64,000 bases of DNA, from positions 62,001 through 126,000 of the forward strand of contig JAAYEQ010000025.1 of NCBI GenBank assembly GCA_012728655.1, read 5' to 3'. The translations under genes were made by a program, and so were the position numbers. The DNA is from Syntrophomonadaceae bacterium (GTDB lineage: Bacteria; Bacillota; Syntrophomonadia; Syntrophomonadales; DTU052). Below, piece by piece: positions 28,877 to 36,730 of this stretch; position 1 is the first letter of the stretch, and every line of letters starts with the position of its first letter. The notes under the pieces are model-generated. The model made no database searches and was not told the DNA's origin. It worked only from the letters and a program-made list of their open reading frames with translations.

Positions 28877-29143
28877 TTGGCTAAGAGTAAAACTCCCATG
28901 AAGCGCGCACGGATGGCAAAAATTCGGCAGGCCAGCAATATGTCAAAAAAATCCGCCATGAAAACAGCGATAAAGAAGTTCGAAGCGGCAATTGCTGATA
29001 ATAATAGATCCGAGGCCGAAGCAAGACTGGTGGCGGCCATATCTATTATCGACAAGAACGCAGGCCGAGGAATTGTCCATAAGAACAAAGCAGCTCGATT
29101 AAAATCACGGCTATCCAAAAAACTGAACAAACTGGCACAGTAG
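28877..29143 (+). CDS. rpsT: Ribosomal protein bS20
   Basis: bS20 (88 residues) binds 16S rRNA in the 30S body. The basic helical sequence (MAKSKTPMKRARMAKIRQAS, then KSAMKTAIKKFEAAI and NAGRGIVHKNKAARLKSRLS) is typical. The start is a TTG at 28877, with AAAGGAGGTG five bases upstream; the frame remains open a little further. It is the only plus-strand gene in this part of the window and is divergent from holin/spoIIP, convergent with holA. Confidence 0.96.
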   Translation: MAKSKTPMKRARMAKIRQASNMSKKSAMKTAIKKFEAAIADNNRSEAEARLVAAISIIDKNAGRGIVHKNKAARLKSRLSKKLNKLAQ

Positions 29144-29160
29144 AACTCGAAAGCAAAGAA

Positions 29161-29191
29161 GCCTGCTAAGAAACAGCAGGCCTTAATTTTT
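29161..29191 (+). terminator. Intrinsic terminator after rpsT
   Basis: GCCTGCT (29161–29167) pairs with AGCAGGC (29175–29181), followed by CTTAATTTTT. It separates rpsT from the convergent holA. Confidence 0.85.
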
Positions 29192-29240
29192 GGTTGCAAA
29201 TCTTTACCGGCCAAATCGGCCCGCTAATCACCGCCGGCGA

Positions 29241-30236
29241 TTAATCCCGCATACGGCGCCGGTTTTGGCAGATTTCAACGATCATCGTTTCCAGCAGCAA
29301 CCGGTGGTCCTGCGCAGTGTTTTTTACCGCGAAATCTATCTCCGCCAGCCGTTTCAGGGCAAACCTGAGGTCCTCTCTGGTCATGGGGGATCTCACCATC
29401 TTATCGACACGGAAAGGTTGTTTCCCGAGCAGGCGTGCTATGGTGGAAGCACTTTCTCCCCGGGATAACAGAGCCTTTACCTTGCCCAGCAGTACCAGTT
29501 CCCGGGCGATCATATGGACAATCAGGGTAACGGGTTCGCCTTTTTGCAGAAGAGTGTCCAGAGCCTGCAGCGCGTCCCGGGTATTCTTTCGCACCAGGGC
29601 ATCGGTCAATTGGAACACGCTGAAACTGCCGAGATCCGTCTCAACACCGGTTAAATCGTCGGTGGTCACGGTTTGTCCCCGGTGACATAATGCCAGTCGT
29701 TCCAATTCCCGGGCCAGGTAATTCATGTCGCGCCCGCTCTTCACCAATACCTCAAGCGCATCCTGCCGGATCTTAACCCCGGATTTTCCCAGTTTTTCGG
29801 TAATCCAGTCGGCAAGCTGGCGGGGGCCGATTCCCGGCACTTCAATCGCTTCCCCGTGGTTTTTGACCAGACCGTCAATAACCCTAGACCCCGGCTTTTT
29901 GTCGGCGGTTAAAACCAGGTGCAACTGATTGGGTTTAGAACGAGCAAAGGATTCAATAACCGTTTCCCATTCTTTGATACTCGATTTTGCGGACTTTTCC
30001 AGCCAGGGCGGGTGGCGCATCACCACCACCCGGCGGTGAGCAAAAAGGGGTACTTCTGCCAGGTATTGTTCCAGTCCGGAAGGTTTGGTCTCCCCGCTGT
30101 CCAGGCTGACAACCTCGGGCTCGTCCCCGTCATACTGCTTCAGGGTTTCAACAATCTCTTTCAATCGCCGTTCGAGCAGGTAATCCTCCGGACCCCAGAG
30201 AAGAATCAACGGTGGTACGGTTTTGATTGGACTCAC
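29241..30236 (-). CDS. holA: DNA polymerase III delta subunit
   Basis: HolA (331 residues) is the clamp-loader subunit that opens the beta sliding clamp. The N-terminal AAA+-like domain (ILLWGPEDYLLERRLKEI, with a degenerate P-loop as in all delta subunits) is followed by a lid and a C-terminal helical collar domain (FSVFQLTDALVRKNTRDALQ and the ending RLLLETMIVEIC). The comEC–holA–rpsT order is conserved in Firmicutes. Confidence 0.92.
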   Translation of the reverse strand: MSPIKTVPPLILLWGPEDYLLERRLKEIVETLKQYDGDEPEVVSLDSGETKPSGLEQYLAEVPLFAHRRVVVMRHPPWLEKSAKSSIKEWETVIESFARSKPNQLHLVLTADKKPGSRVIDGLVKNHGEAIEVPGIGPRQLADWITEKLGKSGVKIRQDALEVLVKSGRDMNYLARELERLALCHRGQTVTTDDLTGVETDLGSFSVFQLTDALVRKNTRDALQALDTLLQKGEPVTLIVHMIARELVLLGKVKALLSRGESASTIARLLGKQPFRVDKMVRSPMTREDLRFALKRLAEIDFAVKNTAQDHRLLLETMIVEICQNRRRMRD

Positions 30237-30452
30237 CCCCCAGTCAGTAGATTAACCACAGGTAAACCGAAATCCTGCAGAGTGAGCGCGTGCAACTCAC
30301 CATCGTCCGCCGGTTGCTTCATCCGATTAAATCGTGTTCCTCAATGCCCGGCGCTGCTTTCCAATGAGTTGGCGGTAATCATGCGGGAGGCGGTTTGAGG
30401 GCGGCCTCCGCCCCCAAAGGTCGCTGATCCCGGAGCCGTCCCCCGATTGAAA

Positions 30453-32753
30453 CTACGGCCCGGTGAGGATCTCTATATCCCTCCCCCGGGTAACAAAAGT
30501 AACCGTTCCATCCAAATCGGTGCGAAAGATACGCACTCCTTTTTCCCTGGTCCCGGTCAGCACCTCGGGGCTGGGGTGACCGAAGGGATTGCGCAGCCCG
30601 ACTGATATCACGCCGTAATCAGGGTCCACCCGCTCGATAAAATCATCCGACCAGGAATGCCTGCTCCCATGGTGGGGCAGTTTGAGAACCGTTGCCGAAA
30701 GGTCCAACCCCGGCTCGGCCATCAGCACCTCCAGCTCTTTTACGCCCGCGTCTCCGGTCAACAAAAAGGACACCTCTCCCTCGGCAATCTTCAGTATCAC
30801 CGAGGTCTCATTGCCCGGTTCGGCAAAGCTCCCGGGTTCCGGCACCCACATCCACACTTTGGTTCTCCCGCTCAGAGAAAACTCCCGCAGTCCCTGCAGC
30901 AATATCACTTCACCGCCGATCTCACCCAGTTCCTCCAAACACCCCTCTCCGGCCACCACCATCCGGGCAGGACACTCTTCAAGAACCGATTTTAAGCCCT
31001 GCAGGTGGTCGGTATGCGGATGGGTGGCCACGGCCAGGTCAAGGCTCCGGATACCCTGTCTCCGCAGATAGGGAAGCACCACCTCCCGCCCCACGTCGAA
31101 CCAATCGGACCCTCCTCCATCCACGAGGATAGTGAATCCCTGCGGGGTCTTGACAAATACGGCATCCCCCTGTCCTACATCCAGAAACACCACCCGCAAT
31201 GCCCCCGGAGACCTAAACTGCCCCGGAATAAGCAACGAGGCGGCGAATAGCAAGATCAAAAATATTCCCGCGCCGGTCCGGAGCCTGTCCATCAACAGGT
31301 AAATCTGTCCAGTTTGGCCGTTCGGCAAATTAACAACCGCGGTGGGTATTGTTATCTTTCCCCACAACAGCACCATGCCCAGATAAGCAAGGGGCACGGT
31401 CCAGACTGCCGGCTGCGCGACCCACAAAAAGCCGCCCGGCATTCCTCCCAGGAGGTTGGAGCCCCACTGAACCAGAGCCGTTAAAAAACCGGCGGGAATC
31501 ATAAAAACGGAAGCCGGCACCGGGCTCAACTGGGCGGCGACCACTCCAAGAAAACCAAGAATAATGGCACCTCCGGCCACATTAATCAGCAACAGATTGG
31601 AGACTACGGAAACCAGGCTTACCAGGTTGAAATAGTATGCGGTCAAGGGCAGAGTCGCCACCTGCGGCGCCAGGCTGAGCAGAACCGCCCTCTCCCAGGG
31701 GTACTGCCAGCCGGTTTTATCCCTCCACCGGGGATAAAGATAGATTATGCCCCAGGTAGCCAGGAAGGAGAGCTGAAAGGATATCTCAAACAGGTTGGCC
31801 GGATTAATCAACAGCAGGAGTATGCCGGCCGCTGCCAGTGACGAGGGCAGGTCCTCCTCGCGCCCGAAATAATGAGCCGTCAATCCCAGGGAAGCCATCA
31901 CCGAAGCGCGGACCATGGGAGCCGGCCATCCGGTCATGAAACCGTAAAGCATTATGAGGGTTAAAACCGTGAGCAGACGGATAGGTTTTTTCCGCCCCAG
32001 CCGGTTGGCAACCCAGACCCCGATCAGAACGATGAAGCCCACGTGAAATCCGGAAACCGAAAAAATATGAACTATTCCGGATTGCTGAAACCGGGCATAC
32101 TGTTCCCGGCTGATCTCGTCCTGAAATCCGAACAGCATCCCTTCCATTAATACCGCCTGCTCAGCAGTCATGCCGGCTCGAATCGCCTGCTGTCCCCGGT
32201 CGATGAGCCTGGACAGCAGATGTTCTCCAAAACCCAACCGGTTGGCTGCCACCCGGGGAGGAGGCTGTTCTCTGACCAGGAAATTGTAGAAAACGCCGCG
32301 GTGAGACCAGTATTCCTTATAATTGAAATCACCCGGGTTGCTCGGTCCCCGGATCTCGCGCAGGGAACCGCTAGCCTGCAAAAGATCGCCTTTTTTCAGG
32401 GAGATGATGTGAGGAAGGAAAACCCTGACTTTGACTCCTTCTTCCTGCAGCAGGCCGGTGAAACGCATTTCCCCGTTCTCGCTGTAAGGCCTCTCCAGTA
32501 CCAGAATCCTGGCTTTTATCAGGTATCCCTCTTGCAGGCCGGGGTGCCGGGGATGGGCCCAATCCCAATAAACAGCGCCAAAAACGGTAATCACAGCCAA
32601 CAGAATAACCGTCGGCTTTTGCCGCCGGAGAGCAATGAAGGCGATAACTACGGCCAGGATAATGCTCCACCAGAAATTGCCCCACTCGGCCAGTGAGATT
32701 CCAATTGCCAGCCCGATGAAAGTCCAGGGGAGTATCCGGTCGATTATGACCAC
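30453..32753 (-). CDS. comEC: DNA uptake channel protein ComEC/Rec2
   Basis: ComEC (766 residues) transports single-stranded DNA across the membrane in natural transformation. It has an N-terminal DUF4131/OB-like region (about 20–170), the Competence membrane domain (about 200–480, QQSGIVHIFSVSGFHVGFIV), and a C-terminal metallo-beta-lactamase-like domain (about 510–766) with THPHTDHLQGL and LPHHGSRHSWS. The GTG at 32753 is the longest start; the ribosome-binding site is weak, so the start is uncertain by a few codons. It is downstream of comEA. Confidence 0.92.
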   Translation of the reverse strand: MVIIDRILPWTFIGLAIGISLAEWGNFWWSIILAVVIAFIALRRQKPTVILLAVITVFGAVYWDWAHPRHPGLQEGYLIKARILVLERPYSENGEMRFTGLLQEEGVKVRVFLPHIISLKKGDLLQASGSLREIRGPSNPGDFNYKEYWSHRGVFYNFLVREQPPPRVAANRLGFGEHLLSRLIDRGQQAIRAGMTAEQAVLMEGMLFGFQDEISREQYARFQQSGIVHIFSVSGFHVGFIVLIGVWVANRLGRKKPIRLLTVLTLIMLYGFMTGWPAPMVRASVMASLGLTAHYFGREEDLPSSLAAAGILLLLINPANLFEISFQLSFLATWGIIYLYPRWRDKTGWQYPWERAVLLSLAPQVATLPLTAYYFNLVSLVSVVSNLLLINVAGGAIILGFLGVVAAQLSPVPASVFMIPAGFLTALVQWGSNLLGGMPGGFLWVAQPAVWTVPLAYLGMVLLWGKITIPTAVVNLPNGQTGQIYLLMDRLRTGAGIFLILLFAASLLIPGQFRSPGALRVVFLDVGQGDAVFVKTPQGFTILVDGGGSDWFDVGREVVLPYLRRQGIRSLDLAVATHPHTDHLQGLKSVLEECPARMVVAGEGCLEELGEIGGEVILLQGLREFSLSGRTKVWMWVPEPGSFAEPGNETSVILKIAEGEVSFLLTGDAGVKELEVLMAEPGLDLSATVLKLPHHGSRHSWSDDFIERVDPDYGVISVGLRNPFGHPSPEVLTGTREKGVRIFRTDLDGTVTFVTRGRDIEILTGP

Positions 32754-32960
32754 CTACGTTCAACCGCGATTTGGAAGTTGCGGCCGGAGCGGCCGGACAT
32801 TGCCTCAGGACGGGATCATGGGAGAAGGGTTTTGCCTGACACATATCAAGCATCCGGGCACACCGCCGGTCATGTCGCGGTCAGTTTTTCATGATTATCT
32901 GACATAAACCAGGATGGCCCGGCGATGTTGGCGGAAACAGCGAAAGATGGTTGCACATGA

Positions 32961-33554
32961 CTATCTGACACATACCAGGTCCTTGATTTCTGCATACTTT
33001 TTCTCCCCTATGCCCGAAACCTCCAGTAATTCTTCAACCGCGCGGAAACCTCCACTCCGCTCACGGTAATTGACTATCCGTTGAGCCAGAGCAGGACCGA
33101 TACCGGGCAGCTTTTGATCGAGCTCCTCCACGGTGGCCGTGTTGAGATCGAGGAGCCCGTTACCATTGAAGGCCGAACCGGAGGATGTTGCCCCGGTCTG
33201 TTCCCCCGCTCTCGGGACCACGATTTTTTCCCCGTCCCTGAGGGGAGCGGCCAGGTTAATCGCGCTCAAATCCGCGTCTTCTCCGGGCTTCGCTCTCTCC
33301 ACCGCCTGGAAGGCCCGAGCTCCTTCCTCCAGTTCCAGTACTCCGGGATTCAGTACTTCGCCCACCACGTAGACATAGATCCTGCCCGGCTCATCCTTGT
33401 CTTGGGGGTTATAGTTTTGCACCTCGGACCCGGTCAGACTCTTCTCTAGGTTCCTCTTTCCCTCAACATAGACTCCGTACCGGTAGCCGAGGCCAAAGCT
33501 GAGCAGCAGCGCAATAACCACCGCCGCCAGCATACGCCTGTCAATGTCAAACAT
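32961..33554 (-). CDS. comEA: Competence DNA-binding protein ComEA
   Basis: ComEA (197 residues) is a membrane-anchored extracellular DNA receptor for transformation. After an N-terminal membrane segment (MLAAVVIALLLSFGLGYRYG) come an SLBB domain (RIYVYVVGEVLNPGVLELEE) and a helix-hairpin-helix DNA-binding pair (LDLNTATVEELDQKLPGIGP and the C-terminal ELLEVSGIGEKKYAEIKDLV). It precedes comEC by about 200 bases; that gap has three degenerate copies of a short motif derived from the comEA 3' end. Confidence 0.94.
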   Translation of the reverse strand: MFDIDRRMLAAVVIALLLSFGLGYRYGVYVEGKRNLEKSLTGSEVQNYNPQDKDEPGRIYVYVVGEVLNPGVLELEEGARAFQAVERAKPGEDADLSAINLAAPLRDGEKIVVPRAGEQTGATSSGSAFNGNGLLDLNTATVEELDQKLPGIGPALAQRIVNYRERSGGFRAVEELLEVSGIGEKKYAEIKDLVCVR

Positions 33555-33675
33555 CGCCGCGCTCCCTGCCGGAAATAGTTATTATTTCGATGGAATCATT
33601 TCATTTCCTCCTAATATTTGTTTAATTTGTTGTTATAAGGATTTGATTCCTCCAGTTTCCGGCGCGTGTAACCGC

Positions 33676-34008
33676 TTATTTGTCGGCTCCGCCAATGATG
33701 CGCATCCTCCCCGGCACCAAGAAATAACCAATCCCGGGCCGGTTTATTATAACCGGATGTTCCCGGGTATGTTCCAGCTTGCGGCGCAAATTGAATATGT
33801 GGTAGCGGGGATTGCCGCCCCCGCTTCCGGTTGGGTCCCGGTTTAGCTCGTCAATCAGGTACTCCACCGGTGTCGGACGACCTTCCCGGCGACTCAGTAT
33901 CGACAGCAACCTGATCTCGGACGGGGTCAAGCGTGTTCCTGTTTTGGGAATCCATATCCTGCCGCTGTCAAGATCCACCAACAGGTTTCGTTCACAGTTG
34001 TTATTCAT
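33676..34008 (-). CDS. Orphan OmpR/PhoB-type winged-helix DNA-binding protein
   Basis: The 110-residue protein contains a winged-helix domain of the response-regulator C-terminal type (RLTPSEIRLLSILSRREGRP, then YHIFNLRRKLEHT and INRPGIGYFL), but no receiver domain. The ATG at 34008 follows GAGGGACAAG. It is likely a stand-alone transcription regulator. No sensor kinase lies nearby, so signal and target are unknown. It is divergent from the XRE regulator next door, which may be a target. Confidence 0.75.
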   Translation of the reverse strand: MNNNCERNLLVDLDSGRIWIPKTGTRLTPSEIRLLSILSRREGRPTPVEYLIDELNRDPTGSGGGNPRYHIFNLRRKLEHTREHPVIINRPGIGYFLVPGRMRIIGGADK

Positions 34009-34132
34009 CTTGTCCCTCTTATTATCAATAGGCCGGTGTTCCCGGCATTTGACGCATAATGCGACATCAGCAATACCATCTTATTCCCCGCAATTCCCTT
34101 TAGTCAACCATTAATTTTGCAACAATTCCACC

Positions 34133-34160
34133 TTTACACGTCTCATATCGCGACTATAAT
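34133..34160 (+). promoter_or_regulatory. Promoter of the XRE regulator gene
   Basis: TTTACA (34133–34138) and TATAAT (34155–34160) are spaced by 16 bases, about 24 bases before the GTG start, so the leader would be short. Confidence 0.65.
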
Positions 34161-34183
34161 TGTTGATGAAGGGGGTGGGTTCG

Positions 34184-34486
34184 GTGACCATCGGTTCACG
34201 GCTCATAGAGCTTCGTAAGAAGAAAGGACTGAGTCAGACAGCTCTGTCCCAACAACTGGGGATTAACCGCAGCACTTATGCAGAATGGGAAATTGGACGA
34301 CGGCGGCCGGAACTCGATTCCCTGATCAAACTGGCCAAGTTTTACGGAACTTCTACCGACTACCTCCTCGGTATCGCGCCGGCCACCGGCAGGGTTGATG
34401 AGATGCTGGCCCCTCTGCCTGAAGAGGCCAGAAAGATGGTGGAAGAATTCATTGAGTTTATCTGCCAACGCTACAGCAATCCTTGA
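34184..34486 (+). CDS. XRE-family helix-turn-helix regulator
   Basis: A 100-residue protein with an HTH_3 domain at about 5–60 (IGSRLIELRKKKGLSQTALS, then INRSTYAEWEIGRRRPE and YGTSTDYLLG). The C-terminal 35 residues form an acidic helix (LPEEARKMVEEFIEFICQRY), likely for dimerisation. The frame opens at 34160, but the GTG at 34184 lies five bases after AGGGGGTGG and gives the usual N-terminus. Function is unknown; this type often controls developmental or stress genes. Confidence 0.85.
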   Translation: MTIGSRLIELRKKKGLSQTALSQQLGINRSTYAEWEIGRRRPELDSLIKLAKFYGTSTDYLLGIAPATGRVDEMLAPLPEEARKMVEEFIEFICQRYSNP

Positions 34487-34586
34487 TTTGTTTTCTGATT
34501 GTCCTCCTCCGGGTGGTGAGACAGATTAGAGCGGCCCCAACCGGCAGAGGTCGAAGGCCGCTATCAGTCACGCCAGTGTTATCGAA

Positions 34587-35702
34587 TCAGCGCCTGCTAC
34601 CGAACGCCAGCATGGTCGCGGTTTGATTGATATGGCCGATATAGCTCTCTCCGTAAGTACTGAACCCGACCGTAGGATAACCGGCAAAGATCTTCCCAAA
34701 GAACTCGGTTTTGCCCTCGTTCTCCAATTGCAGGGTACGCAGGATGCAGTTGAAAACAATCAGAGCCTGAATTCCTCCCAGTTCCTGATCCGCAGCCTTT
34801 ATCGCCGCTTCTGTATCCGGAATCATATCCTGCGCTTCCATCAGTTCCAGCACCATGCCTTCTTTGACCGCGCAATAAAAGACGATTTTATCCTCCTGCA
34901 CCCGTTGAGGACTGCGTATGAAGGGCTCACCCCCTGCCATCAAGCCCAGCGGGTAACGCATAAACTCCTCGCCGATCTCCTCCACCTTACGGCCTACCGC
35001 CCGGGCGTACACTTCAGCGGCCGGTTCACCGTCCATTTTTACAATGGTGCGCTGGGACTCCAGGGCCTCTGTAACCTTAAACTTTTTGCCGGTAGGAATG
35101 AAGCTCTGGGTTTTTATTATGTTGAAGGGAACCGCCGCTTTAATGAGAGCAAGTACCGCAACATTGGACAGCGCCTGGCCCTGAACAAAAACATGGGTTT
35201 TGCTGAAGTTCAGGTCGTCTCCGGCCGAACCGCCGACAAAGAAAACATTGGTTACGTCACCGATTTTATCGTTAATCATTTCCTCGGCACCGGACAATCC
35301 GTCAAACAATACCAGCCCCACATATTCAGTCGGGTCCAACTCCAGAGGTTTTTGATTAAAATGTGCCGCCAGTGCTTGAACGGCTTCTTCGGTCCCATGC
35401 CCGTCCCGAACATTCTTGATCACTTCTACCGCTATGTCCTCTACAATATCTGCGCCCAGTGCCATGGCAACCAGGGAATTCTTGAGCATCCTGCCGGACG
35501 CAATTTCGCCTGCGGTAGTACAACCCAGGACTGCGGCTCCGGCAAAGGCTTTATCCATGGCAGAAGCAAGCTCAGGAGGCGGATATACGGACGAGGCAAA
35601 GTATACAACCAGCTTGGGTTTTTCGGATGAAAGTTGTGTCGCCACCTCCGCTACTGCGGCATCAATTGAAGTTGCAGTGGAATAAGCTGTCACGACCGCC
35701 AT
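34587..35702 (-). CDS. FIST domain sensory protein
   Basis: The 371-residue protein has the two-part FIST architecture: FIST_N (about 25–220; PELASAMDKAFAGAAVLGCTTAGEI, split here as AAVLGCTTAGEI, and FFVGGSAGDD) and FIST_C (about 235–365; GRKVEEIGEEFMRYPLG and AGYPTVGFSTYGESYIGHIN). FIST proteins are proposed to bind small ligands such as amino acids and usually act with kinases, cyclases or chemoreceptors. No effector domain is fused and none is obvious nearby. The ATG at 35702 follows AAGGGAGGG. It is downstream of a 65-codon gene in the same operon. Confidence 0.88.
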   Translation of the reverse strand: MAVVTAYSTATSIDAAVAEVATQLSSEKPKLVVYFASSVYPPPELASAMDKAFAGAAVLGCTTAGEIASGRMLKNSLVAMALGADIVEDIAVEVIKNVRDGHGTEEAVQALAAHFNQKPLELDPTEYVGLVLFDGLSGAEEMINDKIGDVTNVFFVGGSAGDDLNFSKTHVFVQGQALSNVAVLALIKAAVPFNIIKTQSFIPTGKKFKVTEALESQRTIVKMDGEPAAEVYARAVGRKVEEIGEEFMRYPLGLMAGGEPFIRSPQRVQEDKIVFYCAVKEGMVLELMEAQDMIPDTEAAIKAADQELGGIQALIVFNCILRTLQLENEGKTEFFGKIFAGYPTVGFSTYGESYIGHINQTATMLAFGSRR

Positions 35703-35739
35703 TTTATCGCTCCCTCCCTTTTCCTCAAGATAACTACAG

Positions 35740-35937
35740 CTAAACCCCCAGCTCTTTGGCTATCTGTTGAAGCTTCGCAATTACCTCGGGATCATCTTCT
35801 GAAGTCTCCGTGTAAGCATCAACATCAATCCCTTTAATTACCAATCGAGCTCGTATGCTCCGTGCCACCATCGGGCTTCCTCCGGAGCGTTTTTCGACAA
35901 TCGTATTAATCATTTCCAGGATCTTGCCTGCCACCAC
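35740..35937 (-). CDS. Small protein encoded upstream of the FIST gene
   Basis: A 65-residue hypothetical protein (MVAGKILEMINTIVEKRSGG … VARSIRARLVIKGIDVDAYT … VIAKLQQIAKELGV). It starts with GTG at 35937 after GGGGGGGAG. It is 37 bases upstream of the FIST gene on the same strand, so the two probably form an operon. It is mainly helical, with no signal peptide. I do not know the family; a regulatory partner of the FIST protein is plausible from context only. Confidence 0.65.
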   Translation of the reverse strand: MVAGKILEMINTIVEKRSGGSPMVARSIRARLVIKGIDVDAYTETSEDDPEVIAKLQQIAKELGV

Positions 35938-36235
35938 AACTCCCCCCCACTTACTTGGTTTGGCAATCAGTTAATGTGGGTAGAATTCGACAAATATGTT
36001 AAAAATCCTGGTTTCATTTTCCAAGGCCATTAAACCCTTCACTGGCAGTCAGGCAATCTTATGCCTATTCCGTTCCCATAGTTCCACATCTGCCACGGAC
36101 ATATCGCCAAAGTATGATTCACACTCGTTATTAGCCCTGTCCCGCCCTCGTTTGCGATAAAAACCATTTTTCAGACCGGAAGCGTTTCTCTTTTGCTCTT
36201 CAAACGTAAATGATATATAGAAGGAGGTTTACAAG

Positions 36236-36730
36236 TTGGCCGACGAATTCCTTCAACTTTATGAGGACTGTTACGATGACATATACCGGTATGTATACTG
36301 TAAAACCGGCAACCCATGGGACACGGATGACATTGTCAGCGACGTTTTTCTGAAGGCCTTCCGGCACTTCGACCCCAACCGTCGCACCCATAAGGCCTGG
36401 CTGGTGACTATTGCCCGGAACACTACGGTTGACTACTACCGCAAATCAGGCCGGGAGCTGCCGGGCGAAGCACCTGAAGGGGTAACCTTTTTAACCGTGC
36501 TGGAAGACCTGGAACACGACCTGGAACGGACCTGCCTGAAGAGTGCACTGAGTCAACTGGATACCGAGCGACTTGAACTGATCAGCCTGCGTTTTTTCTG
36601 TGGACTGAAGTTTAAAGAGATGGCAGCCGTCCTGGGCACCAAACAGGCAAACGTCAAAACTAAATTTTATCGCACCCTGGAACAGCTTAGGAAGAAGGTG
36701 GAAGCATGTTTGGCAAGCGAAAGGAGTTAG
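36236..36730 (+). CDS. ECF-type RNA polymerase sigma factor
   Basis: Extracytoplasmic-function sigma factor of 164 residues. Region 2 (FLQLYEDCYDDIYRYVYCKT, then DIVSDVFLKAFRHF and KAWLVTIARNTTVDYYRKS) and region 4 (LDTERLELISLRFFCGLKFK, then VKTKFYRTLEQLRKKV) are present. The start is a TTG at 36236, with AAGGAGG eight bases upstream. The next gene overlaps by 25 bases and encodes a membrane protein that probably acts as its anti-sigma factor. No TGAAAC/CGTA-type autoregulatory promoter is clear, though ACGTAAA lies at 36204. Confidence 0.9.
   Translation: MADEFLQLYEDCYDDIYRYVYCKTGNPWDTDDIVSDVFLKAFRHFDPNRRTHKAWLVTIARNTTVDYYRKSGRELPGEAPEGVTFLTVLEDLEHDLERTCLKSALSQLDTERLELISLRFFCGLKFKEMAAVLGTKQANVKTKFYRTLEQLRKKVEACLASERS

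Noticed and set aside
34623-35630. 335-codon plus-strand frame
   Set aside because: It is antisense to the FIST gene, which has clear domains and a ribosome-binding site; this frame has no recognisable protein character.
36183-36208. ECF-type promoter before the first sigma gene
   Set aside because: A CGTA -10-like motif exists at 36205, but the sequence 16 bases upstream (CGTTTC) does not match TGAAAC, unlike the clear promoter at 45.3 kb.
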